Origin: Opitutales bacterium | GTDB taxonomy: Bacteria; Verrucomicrobiota; Verrucomicrobiia; Opitutales; UBA953 | DNA: 64,000 nt | Reading direction: 5' to 3' | NCBI GenBank assembly: GCA_017440935.1 | Contig: JAFSAO010000021.1 | Location: 1-64,000 of the forward strand | Made by a program: the position numbers and the translations under genes | Part shown: positions 17,629 to 26,720 of the stretch, piece by piece | How the letters are laid out: every line of letters begins with the position of its first letter | Numbering within the stretch: position 1 is the stretch's first letter | The notes under the pieces: generated by a model | Database searches by the model: none | What the model was told of the DNA's origin: nothing | Seen by the model: the letters and a program-made list of their open reading frames with translations, nothing else

Positions 17629-18923
17629 TCGCAGGTGATTTTGCCGAGGACCGTTCCCGCGGGAACGACTGCGTCTTTTTTGACGATGAGCACGCCGTCG
17701 CGGACGCAAATCCCGTCATTTTCCCATCCGTCTTCAATGCCGTGCGGGGAAAGTTTGCAACCTTCGCCGATGCGGGCGTTTTTGTCGATGATGGTGTCTT
17801 CGATGATGCAGTTTTCGCCGACGCCGATGGAAATCTGACCGGATTCCTTGTTCGCGATGATTTCTTCAATCGTTTCGTAAACGTCTGCGCCCATCATGAC
17901 AACGTTTTTAAGTTTTGCGTTGTTGACGACGGAGCGGATTCCGATGACGCAACGTTGGAGCTTGGCGTTGGAAAGGATTGCACCTTCGGCGCAGATGACG
18001 CGATCGAATACGCAGGAATTAACCTTCGCTGCCGGGAGCAGGCGGTCGTGCGTGTAAATCGGATCCTGCTCGTCGAAGAAATCAAACGGCGGAACGGGAT
18101 CGGTGAGCGCAAGATTGGTTTCCCAGAATGCGCGGACGGTTCCGATGTCTTCCCAGTAATTGTCGAAAACGTGCGCGACGAGTTTGTGCGTGCCGAGAAG
18201 CCCCGGAATAACTTCCTTGCCGAAGTCTTTCATATCGTTGGCGAGGCATTCCTTGATGAACTTTGCGCTGAAAACGTAAATACCCATCGAGGCGAGGCAG
18301 TATTCCGTGTCGGTTTTGTCCGAAAGGTTTGCGCGGAGCTTGCCGCCGATGACGAGCGAGTCGATAACTTTCGGATCTTTCGGTTTTTCGACGAATTCGG
18401 AAATTTCGCTGTCTTCCGTGACGCGCATGACGCCGAGCCCGGTTACTTCGGATTTCGGCATTGCTTTAGCGGCGATGGTAACGGCTGCGTTTTGCTCCAG
18501 GTGCTGGAGAATCATCGGGCGGAAGTCCATGCGGAAGAGCTGGTCGCCGGAGAGAATGAGAACGAGGTCTTCGTCCTTCATTGCGAAGTGTTGGAGGTTG
18601 TGGCGCACGGCGTCTGCGGTGCCCTGATACCAGGATTCGCTTTCCATGCTTTGTTCCGCTGCGAGAATGTCTACGCAACCGCGACCGAAGACGTCGAGCT
18701 TGTATGTGCGCTGGATGTGGTGGTGAAGCGATGCGGTGTTGAACTGCGTGAGGATGTAAATATTGTTGAATCCGGAATTGAGACAGTTGCTGATCGGGAT
18801 GTCGATGAGGCGATATTTGCCCGCGAGCGGAACCGCCGGCTTGCAACGTGCCGCCGTAAGCGGATAAAGACGGGTGCCGCGACCGCCGCCCATGATAACG
18901 CAGATAACTTTAGGGGATGCCAT
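17604..18923 (-). CDS. glgC: Glucose-1-phosphate adenylyltransferase
   Basis: This enzyme makes ADP-glucose from glucose 1-phosphate and ATP, the committed step of glycogen synthesis. The 439 residues carry the nucleotide-binding motif MGGGRGTRLYPLT (about 11-23), KPAVPLAGKYRLIDIPISN (28-46), a SGDQLFRMD motif near 124 and a C-terminal left-handed beta-helix (hexapeptide repeats such as IIEDTIIDKNARIGEGCKL). Length and motifs are those of an active subunit. Start MASPKVICVIMGGG. No other glg gene lies in the window; radC follows with overlap. Apart from two words near its 3' end, it lacks the repeated CGGGAACG word. Confidence 0.97.
   Translation of the reverse strand: MASPKVICVIMGGGRGTRLYPLTAARCKPAVPLAGKYRLIDIPISNCLNSGFNNIYILTQFNTASLHHHIQRTYKLDVFGRGCVDILAAEQSMESESWYQGTADAVRHNLQHFAMKDEDLVLILSGDQLFRMDFRPMILQHLEQNAAVTIAAKAMPKSEVTGLGVMRVTEDSEISEFVEKPKDPKVIDSLVIGGKLRANLSDKTDTEYCLASMGIYVFSAKFIKECLANDMKDFGKEVIPGLLGTHKLVAHVFDNYWEDIGTVRAFWETNLALTDPVPPFDFFDEQDPIYTHDRLLPAAKVNSCVFDRVICAEGAILSNAKLQRCVIGIRSVVNNAKLKNVVMMGADVYETIEEIIANKESGQISIGVGENCIIEDTIIDKNARIGEGCKLSPHGIEDGWENDGICVRDGVLIVKKDAVVPAGTVLGKITCDCACDAKK
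17652..17667. repeat. Word-pair palindrome inside the glgC coding end
   Basis: CGTTCCCG is followed directly by CGGGAACG within the last 20 codons of glgC. It is the coding-sequence equivalent of the intergenic inverted pairs and there is no T-run. Confidence 0.9.
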
Positions 18924-19102
18924 AATTGTATCGAGATTTGGTATGGTTTAGAGGGTTTATTGATTAAAATAGGGGAATTGCAATGCCCGATGTGTCGGTT
19001 TTTTTCTTCTTTTGCGACGAGACACACACGAGCGGACAATGAAAAAAAATTGTAAGCGGAAAGCGTTCCCGCGCAAGAAAAAACTCCGGCGCGGGGCGGT
19101 TG

Positions 19103-19130
19103 TTGACGCGTTTCGGAAAAACTTCATAAT
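19103..19130 (+). promoter_or_regulatory. Candidate sigma-70-type promoter of the hexosaminidase gene
   Basis: TTGACG (19103-19108), a 16-base spacer and CATAAT (19125-19130) are followed by the ATG only nine bases later. Transcription would begin within a few bases of the start codon, so the mRNA may be leaderless. This is prediction from sequence only. Confidence 0.5.
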
Positions 19131-19139
19131 CGTTCGGCA

Positions 19140-20933
19140 ATGAAAAATCGCAATCCTCTCTGTTCGGTGTTTTTCAAAATCTTTTTCCTCGTTGTGTTGA
19201 GTTTTTCCGTGTTCGCGGGAACGCTTGAGGCGAAGCCCGAGGCAAAATCCCGCTCCCGCGCGGGAACGGCGGAGCATACGATAATTCCGAAGCCGGAGAG
19301 CTACGTCGCCAAACGCGGAAAATTCGTTTTTCACCCGGAAACGCTGATCGTTTACGTCGGGAAAGACGCCAAGCGCGTGGCGCAATATTTTTCTAAGGAA
19401 ATAGCAACGGCGACAGGGATGAAGCTAAAAGTGGCGGAAAAAGGTGTCGGGAAAACTACCGTGCGTTTGGAATTGAAAAAGACCGCGAAAACAGGGGACG
19501 AAGGCTACCTTCTCGATATTTCGACATCGCGTATCAGCATCGTCGCGAAAACGCCCGCGGGGCTCTTCTACGGTTTGCAGACCGTGCGTCAAATGATGCC
19601 GCCGCAGATTTATTCCCGCGTTCCCGTGAAGGAAAAAATTTCTTGGAGCCTGCCGTGCGCAAAAATTACGGACGAACCGCGTTTTGCGTGGCGCGGGGCA
19701 AACGTCGATTGCGCGCGGCATTTCTTCTCCAAAGAAGCCATCATGCGTTTTATCGATACGATTTCGTGGCACAAGTTGAATCGCTTCCACTGGCACCTGA
19801 CGGAAGACCAGGGCTGGCGCATCGAAATCAAAAAATATCCGCGCCTTACCGAAGTCGGGGCGTGGCGTGCGAATTTGCTCGTTCGCGAAAATCCGGAATT
19901 TGTCAAAGAGGATTCTCCGCACTGGAACAAGGACGGGAAATACGGCGGATTTTATTCACAAAAAGACATTCGCGAAATCGTCAAATACGCGCGGGAACGC
20001 TTTGTGACCATTGTTCCCGAAATTGAAATTCCCGGGCACTCTTCGGCGGCGCTACTTGCGTATCCGGAGTTTTCCTGCGACGGGCGCCCGCCCGGAGGTT
20101 TGCCGCTCGGCGGAGGCGTTTTCGGCAAGGTTTATTGCCCCGGAAAAGAAAAGACGTTTACGTTCCTGACGGAAATTTTCGAGGAAGTGCTCGAGCTTTT
20201 CCCCGGCGAATACGTCCACATCGGCGGCGACGAATGTCCGAAGGGCGCGTGGGAAAAATGCGCCGATTGTCAAAAAAGGATTAAGGACGAAAATCTGCTC
20301 GCCGCAAACGGGCATTCCGCTGAGGAACGGTTGCAGAGCTACACGCTTTCGCGCATTCAGAAATTTCTCGAATCGAAAGGGAAAAAAGTCATCGGTTGGG
20401 ACGAAATCGTCGAAGGCGGCATTCCCGAAGGTTGCACCGTGATGCACTGGCGCGAATACACCGACCCGAAAATCGCGCCGCGCGCCGGGCACGACCTCAT
20501 CGTCGCTACGCGCCCGCGCTGTTACTACAACTGGGCATACAGTAAGGAGGACAAACCGTTCGTGCTTTCTCAGGGCGGCGTGATGCCGATGAAGCAGGCG
20601 TGGGATTTTGACCCGGTCCCGAAAGGGCTTACCGAAGAGGAGCAAAAACACGTGCTCGGCGTGCAGGCCTGTTTTTGGGGAGAAAAAACGCCGAACGAAC
20701 AGGTTCTCGAATTTCACTACTTCCCGCGTTTGAGCGCGATGAGCGAAAACGCTTGGGGTAACCGTGAAAACAGAAGTTATGAAGACTTTTTGCGTCGCGT
20801 AAAAATTCAGCAAAAGCGCTACATCTTTGCCGGCGTAAACGCGCGTCCGTCAGCGGAAGATCCGCTCCCTTCCGGCTACAAAGTTTGGGAAAAATACAAA
20901 CTCCCCGCCTCCGCCAAAAAACGCGGAAAGTAG
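19140..20933 (+). CDS. Secreted beta-N-acetylhexosaminidase, GH20
   Basis: The enzyme removes terminal N-acetylglucosamine or N-acetylgalactosamine from glycans, acting outside the cytoplasm. It has 597 residues: signal peptide at residues 1-30, an N-terminal GH20b-like domain beginning HTIIPKPESY, then the catalytic barrel with WRGANVDCARHFF, LNRFHWHLTEDQGWR and the catalytic pair D364-E365 in HIGGDECPKGAW. Substrate-assisted catalysis by the Asp-Glu pair is family knowledge. Monocistronic. Together with the GH29 fucosidase at 54.6 kb it points to mucin- or milk-type glycans as food. It was possibly transcribed leaderless from the promoter just upstream. Confidence 0.95.
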   Translation: MKNRNPLCSVFFKIFFLVVLSFSVFAGTLEAKPEAKSRSRAGTAEHTIIPKPESYVAKRGKFVFHPETLIVYVGKDAKRVAQYFSKEIATATGMKLKVAEKGVGKTTVRLELKKTAKTGDEGYLLDISTSRISIVAKTPAGLFYGLQTVRQMMPPQIYSRVPVKEKISWSLPCAKITDEPRFAWRGANVDCARHFFSKEAIMRFIDTISWHKLNRFHWHLTEDQGWRIEIKKYPRLTEVGAWRANLLVRENPEFVKEDSPHWNKDGKYGGFYSQKDIREIVKYARERFVTIVPEIEIPGHSSAALLAYPEFSCDGRPPGGLPLGGGVFGKVYCPGKEKTFTFLTEIFEEVLELFPGEYVHIGGDECPKGAWEKCADCQKRIKDENLLAANGHSAEERLQSYTLSRIQKFLESKGKKVIGWDEIVEGGIPEGCTVMHWREYTDPKIAPRAGHDLIVATRPRCYYNWAYSKEDKPFVLSQGGVMPMKQAWDFDPVPKGLTEEEQKHVLGVQACFWGEKTPNEQVLEFHYFPRLSAMSENAWGNRENRSYEDFLRRVKIQQKRYIFAGVNARPSAEDPLPSGYKVWEKYKLPASAKKRGK

Positions 20934-20989
20934 TAAAAAAGACGTTCCCGCAGCAAGAGAAAGCAACACAGAGGTTCCGCTCCCGCGTC

Positions 20990-22576
20990 ATGGCAAAAAA
21001 TCAAATTAAGACAAAAAGTATCGAAGAAGCGCTTTGGGAATCTGCGAACAAGCTGCGCGGATCCGTCGAACCGTCCGAGTATAAGCACGTCGTGCTGAGT
21101 TTGATCTTTCTAAAATATGCCGACGACCGTTTTGTCGAACGACGGGAAGAACTGATCGCCGACGGCAAAGGCGCGTTTGTCGATCAGGCGGTCTTTTACA
21201 ACGCGAAAAATGTCTTTTTTCTCGGCGAAACCTCGCGCTGGCGTTTCATTATGGAAAACGCCAAGCAGAACGACATCGCCGTCAAAATCGATGCCGCTCT
21301 CGCCGCGATCGAAAAAGAAAATCCCGCGCTCAAAGGTGCGCTCCCGAGCAATTATTACTCCGGGCTCGGACTCGATCGCACAAAGCTCGCAGCGCTTCTC
21401 GACGAAATCAACAAAATCGACACGCTCAAAGACCGGGAGAACGATCTCATCGGACGCGTTTACGAATATTTCCTTTCCAAATTTGCTATCGCGGAAGGCA
21501 AGGGCAAAGGCGAATTTTACACGCCGAAAAGCATCGTCAATCTCATCGCGGAAATGATTCAGCCTTATCGCGGGAAAATCTACGACCCGTGTTGCGGTTC
21601 CGGCGGAATGTTCGTCCAAAGTATGAAATTCATCGAGGCTCACCACGGGAACAAGCGCGATATTTCCGTTTACGGGCAGGAATACACCAACACAACTTAC
21701 AAACTCGCCAAAATGAATCTCGCCATTCGCGGGATCGCCAACAATCTCGGAGAATCTGCCGCCGACACTTTCCACAACGACCGCCACAAATCCCTCAAAG
21801 CGGATTTCATCATGGCAAATCCGCCCTTTAATCAAAAGGCTTGGCGTGCCGATAACGAACTCCGCGACGACCCGCGCTGGACAGGCTACGATATCCCGCC
21901 TACAAGCAACGCCAACTACGCTTGGATTCTCAACATCGTTTCCAAACTTTCCGCCGACGGAACCGCCGGCTTCCTCCTCGCCAACGGAGCCCTCTCCGGA
22001 GACGGGACCGAGCTCGCCATTCGCCGACGCCTGCTCGAAAACCGCCTCGTCGAAGCCATCGTCATTCTTCCGCGCAACATGTTTTATTCGACGGACATCA
22101 GCGTTACGCTTTGGATTTTGGCGGGCAACCGCAAGGCGCGCACCGTCGTCCAAAACGGCGAAACCGTCAAATACCGTTCCCGCGAAAACGAGGTCCTCTT
22201 CGTGGATTTGCGCCAATGGGGCGAACCTTTTGAGAAAAAATATATCCGCTTCTCACCGGAAGACATTTCCCGCATCGCCGAAAATTTCCACAACTGGCAG
22301 CGCGAAGGACACGAAAAAACTTACAAAAACGTTCCCGAATATTGCTATTCCGCCACGCTCGAAGAAATCGAAGCCAAAGGCTGGTCGCTCGTGCCGAGCA
22401 AATACATCGAGTTCGTCAATCGCGATGAATCCGTGGATTTCGACACAAAAATGCGCGAGCTCCAAGCCGAGATGTCCGAATTGCTCGCCGAGGAAGCGCG
22501 TTCCCGCGAAGAAGTGCTCAGCCTCTTCAAAAACCTCGGCTACGAAATTAAGCTGCAGGCTATTTACGGAAAGTAA
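20990..22576 (+). CDS. hsdM: Type I restriction-modification methyltransferase subunit
   Basis: HsdM methylates adenine in the target and joins HsdS and HsdR in the complex. From ATG 20990 the product has 528 residues. An HsdM N-terminal helical domain (IEEALWESANKLRGSVEPSEYK, written here in part) precedes the methylase core with GEFYTPKSIV (about 174), the AdoMet motif DPCCGSGGMF (about 199-208) and catalytic NPPF (near 277). The C-terminal helices (VDFDTKMRELQAEMSELL) contact HsdS. The frame is open upstream, but the chosen start follows the previous gene by 56 bp and matches family N-termini. It is first in the restriction island; only three CGGGAACG words lie in it. Confidence 0.96.
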   Translation: MAKNQIKTKSIEEALWESANKLRGSVEPSEYKHVVLSLIFLKYADDRFVERREELIADGKGAFVDQAVFYNAKNVFFLGETSRWRFIMENAKQNDIAVKIDAALAAIEKENPALKGALPSNYYSGLGLDRTKLAALLDEINKIDTLKDRENDLIGRVYEYFLSKFAIAEGKGKGEFYTPKSIVNLIAEMIQPYRGKIYDPCCGSGGMFVQSMKFIEAHHGNKRDISVYGQEYTNTTYKLAKMNLAIRGIANNLGESAADTFHNDRHKSLKADFIMANPPFNQKAWRADNELRDDPRWTGYDIPPTSNANYAWILNIVSKLSADGTAGFLLANGALSGDGTELAIRRRLLENRLVEAIVILPRNMFYSTDISVTLWILAGNRKARTVVQNGETVKYRSRENEVLFVDLRQWGEPFEKKYIRFSPEDISRIAENFHNWQREGHEKTYKNVPEYCYSATLEEIEAKGWSLVPSKYIEFVNRDESVDFDTKMRELQAEMSELLAEEARSREEVLSLFKNLGYEIKLQAIYGK

Positions 22577-22653
22577 AATAAGGAGTCGTCTTATTTTAGT
22601 TTCAGCCCCAAAAGTAAAATAACGCGACGAAAATTGAAACTTTACTCACGGAA

Positions 22654-23820
22654 ATGCCCGAAAACTCTCTGATGAATAAAATCCACTACAAACGCCTCGG
22701 CGATTACATCCGCGAAGTCGATTCCCGTAACCGCGATTTGACGGTAACGCGCTTGCTCGGCGTCAGTATTTCCAAAGAATTTATGCCGTCCATCGCCAAC
22801 ACGATCGGGACGGATATGTCGTCATACAAAATCGTTACGCGGGAACAATTTGCTTATGGTCCGGTTACTTCCCGTAATGGCGATAAGGTTTCAATTGCCT
22901 TACTTTCAGATGACGTTCCCGCGATTATTTCTCAGGCGTACACGGTTTTCGAGGTTGTCGATAAAACGAAACTTCTTCCCGAATATCTGATGATGTGGTT
23001 TCGTCGCCCGGAATTTGATCGTTACGCTCGCTACCACTCCCACGGGAGCGCGCGGGAAGTTTTTGGCTGGGAGGAAATGTGCGACGTTCGTCTGCCGATT
23101 CCGCCGATTTCCCGCCAACGCGAAATCGTTGCCGAATACGAAACACTTACGCGCCGCATCCGCCTCAACGAACGCCTCATCTCCACCCTCGAATCCGCCG
23201 CCCAAACCCTCTACCGCCGCACCTTCGTGGACAACATCGACCCCACCCACCTTCCCCCCGGCTGGCGCACAGGAAGCCTCTCCGAAATCGCGGAAATCAA
23301 TCCAAAGCTTTCAATCAAGAAAGGCGAAGAAGTTTCCTTTGTTGAAATGGATGCTTTGCCGACAAAAGGATTTTTTATTCAAGAAATTCAACGAAGAGAT
23401 TTTTCCGGCGGAGCGAAATTCCAAAATGGGGACGTTTTATTTGCTCGAATAACGCCCTGTATGGAAAACGGGAAAGTGGCAGTTGTTTCAGAAATTCCTC
23501 AAAACGAAGTGGCTTTTGGATCTACTGAATTCATCGTTTTGCGGGGACGTTCTTTTAGTCTGTCTTCTTTCCTCGCGACACTTGTCCGAAGTGAAGAATT
23601 TCGCAGCTATGCGAAATCCCACATGAAAGGAACGGACGGGCGGCAACGTGTTGACTCCTCTGCGCTGGAGGTTTACAAAATTACAATTCCGCCGGGCGAT
23701 GAGTTGAAGCTTTTGGAACGCAAGCTTTCGTCTCTCGTTGGACTTTCCTTAACCTACATGCGCGAAAACAAAACTTTAACAAAAATCCAAAACCTACTTT
23801 TAGCAAAAATCGGGGAGTAA
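22654..23820 (+). CDS. hsdS: Type I restriction-modification specificity subunit
   Basis: HsdS recognises the two halves of the bipartite DNA target. The product has 388 residues with two target-recognition domains: TRD1 about residues 10-155, ending in the conserved IPPISRQREIVAEYETL helix (about 145-165), and TRD2 from PPGWRTGSLSEIAEINPKL to the end. The C-terminal helix LERKLSSLVGL...KIQNLLLAKI closes the circular layout. A second possible start is six codons in (MNKIHY). Base composition changes sharply: the central conserved segment near 23150-23275 is C-rich while TRD2 is more A/T-rich, as expected if domains were swapped. The target cannot be predicted. Confidence 0.93.
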   Translation: MPENSLMNKIHYKRLGDYIREVDSRNRDLTVTRLLGVSISKEFMPSIANTIGTDMSSYKIVTREQFAYGPVTSRNGDKVSIALLSDDVPAIISQAYTVFEVVDKTKLLPEYLMMWFRRPEFDRYARYHSHGSAREVFGWEEMCDVRLPIPPISRQREIVAEYETLTRRIRLNERLISTLESAAQTLYRRTFVDNIDPTHLPPGWRTGSLSEIAEINPKLSIKKGEEVSFVEMDALPTKGFFIQEIQRRDFSGGAKFQNGDVLFARITPCMENGKVAVVSEIPQNEVAFGSTEFIVLRGRSFSLSSFLATLVRSEEFRSYAKSHMKGTDGRQRVDSSALEVYKITIPPGDELKLLERKLSSLVGLSLTYMRENKTLTKIQNLLLAKIGE

Positions 23821-23824
23821 AAAG

Positions 23825-25399
23825 ATGAAATTAAAATCACTATCAATTGAAAATTTTAGAAGTTATGCTGAAAAAATTACTGTTAATTTTTCAGATTTTA
23901 CTGCACTCGTTGGAAGAAATGACGCAGGGAAATCGTCCATACTAGAAGCTCTTCACATATTCTTTTATGGCGGAGGCGCAAAGTCGTTAGTGCGGCTAGA
24001 TAAGAGTGACCTTAATAAAAGCGTAGAAAATAATAAAATAATTATTTCTGCTATTTTTGATGATTTGCCCGAAGAGATAAGTATAGACGATAGCAATAAA
24101 ACGACATTGAAAGGCGAGTATTTGTTAAATTCTCAAGGGGAACTAGAAGTAGTAAAGATTTTCGAGGTGGGCGCTTCTGTGAAAACTAGCGTACGAATTC
24201 GAGCTCTTCATCCGACGAATGACGCCTGTGGTAATTTGTTGCAGAAAAGGCAAACAGAACTTTTAAGCATTGTTGACCGTCTGAATATTCCGTGTGGGGA
24301 TAAAAGAAAAAATGCAGAGATGCGAGCTGCTATTTGGAGTCACTTTAACGACAATTTGAATCTAGAAGAGGTTGAGGTGGATATTGCCTCAAAAGATGGA
24401 GATATTAAGTCCATTTGGGAAAAGTTGCAGTTGTATCTTCCCCAGTATTCGTTGTTTCAGTCAGATCGAAAAAATAGCGTTGAAGACAGTGAAGTGCAAG
24501 ATCCTCTTAAAGATTCTGTACGGCGAATATTAAAGGCACCTGATATTCAAAAAGCATTGTCTGATATTGCGACAAGGGTTAAGTCTCAGTTGGAGAGTGT
24601 TGCAGAAAAAACGATGTTGAAGCTTGAAGAATTGAATCCAGACGTTGCAGCTTCATTGAAACCTGATGTTCCTGATGCAAAATGGGCAGACGCATTTAAA
24701 GGTATCTCAATAACAGGAGAGGATGAAATACCTGTGGATAAGCGTGGAAGTGGTGTTCGTCGCTTAGTCCTGTTGAGTTTTTTTCAAGCAGAAGCTGAGC
24801 GTCGGTTGTCGGAAAATGATAATTCGAATATAATTTATGCGATAGAGGAACCTGAAACATCTCAGCATAAGGATCATCAAGAACGCCTTATAAAGGCGTT
24901 AAAAGCATTGTCGGAGAATACAGGAACACAGGTGATCATAACAACTCATAGTGGTCATATCGTTAAACGACTACGGTTTGAGGATATTCGACTTATTTCC
25001 TATAAGGATGGAGTCAAAAAAGTGACAGATATAGGAGAGAAAGCTCTTTCGTATTTGTCATTAAACGAGGTAAATTACTTGGCCTTCGGGGATGTAACAG
25101 AGGAGTATCATAACGATCTCTATGGTTATATGCAGTCCAAAGCAATTGAAGAGGACGCTAAATATGGAGAGGAAAAATATTTCGAAGAGTGGCTTGCTCG
25201 GCAGGGGGTGAAGAAAGAAAAGTCGTGGACTCGTTGTAAAAATGGTGAAATAAAACAGCCGTACGCATGTTCATTGCAAACATACATAAGGAATTCTATT
25301 CATCATCCGGAAAATAGGTGTAATACTCAATATTCTACAGAAGAGCTTTTGAATTCTATAACGGAAATGCGAAGAATTATTCAGGAAAAGAAATTGTAG
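23825..25399 (+). CDS. SMC-like AAA ATPase with HEPN-like C-terminal motif
   Basis: The product has 524 residues. Walker A GRNDAGKSS (30-38) follows IENFRSY, and an ABC-type signature region GSGVRRLVLLSFF (about 307-320), Walker B IIYAIEEPET (about 336-345) and THSGH near 374 complete an OLD/RecF-like ATPase. No TOPRIM nuclease domain follows. Instead the last 100 residues are helical and contain R489-N490-S-I-H-H494, which fits the HEPN ribonuclease pattern R-N-x3-H; that reading is inference. The gene is clearly more A/T-rich than its neighbours and has no CGGGAACG word. It begins four bases after hsdS. A defence (abortive-infection) role is plausible but not shown. Confidence 0.8.
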   Translation: MKLKSLSIENFRSYAEKITVNFSDFTALVGRNDAGKSSILEALHIFFYGGGAKSLVRLDKSDLNKSVENNKIIISAIFDDLPEEISIDDSNKTTLKGEYLLNSQGELEVVKIFEVGASVKTSVRIRALHPTNDACGNLLQKRQTELLSIVDRLNIPCGDKRKNAEMRAAIWSHFNDNLNLEEVEVDIASKDGDIKSIWEKLQLYLPQYSLFQSDRKNSVEDSEVQDPLKDSVRRILKAPDIQKALSDIATRVKSQLESVAEKTMLKLEELNPDVAASLKPDVPDAKWADAFKGISITGEDEIPVDKRGSGVRRLVLLSFFQAEAERRLSENDNSNIIYAIEEPETSQHKDHQERLIKALKALSENTGTQVIITTHSGHIVKRLRFEDIRLISYKDGVKKVTDIGEKALSYLSLNEVNYLAFGDVTEEYHNDLYGYMQSKAIEEDAKYGEEKYFEEWLARQGVKKEKSWTRCKNGEIKQPYACSLQTYIRNSIHHPENRCNTQYSTEELLNSITEMRRIIQEKKL

Positions 25400-25406
25400 T
25401 GTTAAA

Positions 25407-25874
25407 ATGACCTACCTTTGGAAATACACGCCGCGTGAGGTGGCGGATTTAGTGAGACTGCCGAAGCGTTCCCGCGAGGGATTGGTTTTGGGATTTAAGA
25501 AGAAGCGGGAGGCGACGCAGGAGATTTACACGAGTTTGGCGGGAACGGAGCAGACGTTGCCGCCGATGGATTACAGTGTTGGCGGGAATCCTCAGGAAAC
25601 GGACTCTTTTCATGCTGCGTTGCTACTGGAAAAGAAGCGTGTGCGCGGAATTGATTTTTCTCCGATTGAGAAAAAGAAGTTTTACAAAACACGTATTCCC
25701 GAAGGGTGGCATGAAAATGTGATTGATTGGAAAAAGCCGACGGATGACGAGGAGCACAACAAGCACGTTCCGCTCCCGGGTTTTGAAAATGAGTTCGTCG
25801 ATCTACAGGGATTTCACTATGCCTGTGCCCGACGTTGGAATATTGAACTTGAAACTGAAGATACGCTTCTCTGA
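25407..25874 (+). CDS. Conserved-looking 155-residue protein of unknown function
   Basis: I do not recognise this protein. It is acidic/basic mixed, without signal peptide or membrane segment, beginning MTYLWKYTPREVADLVRLPK and ending in IELETEDTLL. There are few cysteines and no HNH, Toprim or zinc pattern. It starts seven bases after the ATPase and ends five bases before the next gene, so it is part of the same operon. Its GC content and two copies of the repeated word match the host genome, unlike the ATPase, so it was probably not acquired in the same event. It might be a partner of the ATPase or of the DUF1828-like protein. Confidence 0.65.
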   Translation: MTYLWKYTPREVADLVRLPKRSREGLVLGFKKKREATQEIYTSLAGTEQTLPPMDYSVGGNPQETDSFHAALLLEKKRVRGIDFSPIEKKKFYKTRIPEGWHENVIDWKKPTDDEEHNKHVPLPGFENEFVDLQGFHYACARRWNIELETEDTLL

Positions 25875-25879
25875 AAATC

Positions 25880-26671
25880 ATGGGCGCAAAAACTTTCAAT
25901 TTGAATGAGACGGATTTGCGGGCGGGAATGTCCGCATTTTGGAATGAATCGCTGTCGGTAAAGCCGTATGGCGGCGGGCTTTGCTGGACGATGCCGGTGA
26001 TGATGCCGGACGGCGTTCAAGTCGTGCTTCGCGCGAAGGAGATAACGCCGGGCAAGGTCATTTTGAGTGACGGCGGCGATACGTTGAGTTGGCTTACGAT
26101 GCGCGGATTGCAGGCGGAAAATGGCGGCTTCATCGAAGAATTATTGCAGGAGCGTTGTGAATTTTTCGGATTTAGGATTCGTGGGGCATCTTTGGAGAAA
26201 GTGCTTTCGTTACCGCTTCCCCCGGAAGAGATTCAAATTTTCGCAGAAGGCTTGGCTTCTGTGGCGCATTTGATTTACCGTCAGGACCGCGTTGTACAGG
26301 AAGATTCCGTTGCTGTAGCGCAGATCGAGGGCGCTCTTTACGCAAATAAAGTGAAGTTTGTCCGCAGAAAGGAAATTCCCATTTCGCAAAAACGAAGGGT
26401 GAGTGTCGATTTTTATTTTGAGGCGGCGGAGCGGGAACGCATTATCAAAACGTTCGATCAGAAGAGTCGTCAGCTGGATGTTGTGGACTTGTGGGCACGG
26501 CGCTGGTCTCTGCTGAAAAAGTCACATGAGCGTATGGATATGGCGATGGTTTATGATGAGCGTGTTTTTCAGGCCGTGGGTGAGGTGAGGGAGCTTGCCG
26601 AGGAGCTTTCGGTTCCTTGTGTACCTGCCCAACGAGTGGAAGATTTGGGGGATTTTCTGCATGCAGCGTAG
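25880..26671 (+). CDS. DUF1828/DUF1829-like protein
   Basis: The product has 263 residues. The N-terminal part has the pattern of DUF1828 domains: a strand-rich segment followed by VILSDGGDTLSWLTMRGL (about residues 53-71), then helical residues. The C-terminal half (from about 150) has a beta core RRVSVDFYFEAAERERIIKTFD, similar to DUF1829. Proteins of this type are often found near phage or defence genes, and biochemical function is unknown. It sits in the restriction island five bases after the 155-residue gene and is followed by a terminator-like hairpin, so the first transcript of the island may end here. Confidence 0.6.
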   Translation: MGAKTFNLNETDLRAGMSAFWNESLSVKPYGGGLCWTMPVMMPDGVQVVLRAKEITPGKVILSDGGDTLSWLTMRGLQAENGGFIEELLQERCEFFGFRIRGASLEKVLSLPLPPEEIQIFAEGLASVAHLIYRQDRVVQEDSVAVAQIEGALYANKVKFVRRKEIPISQKRRVSVDFYFEAAERERIIKTFDQKSRQLDVVDLWARRWSLLKKSHERMDMAMVYDERVFQAVGEVRELAEELSVPCVPAQRVEDLGDFLHAA

Positions 26672-26720
26672 GGGGAGCGGAAAAAATGGGAGGAACGGGA
26701 AGATGGGATGAGGGCGGGGA

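Noticed and set aside
23825-25874. Septu- or Gabija-type defence pair (ATPase plus nuclease)
   Set aside because: The ATPase lacks TOPRIM and its small neighbour has no HNH or other nuclease motif, so the known pairs do not fit.
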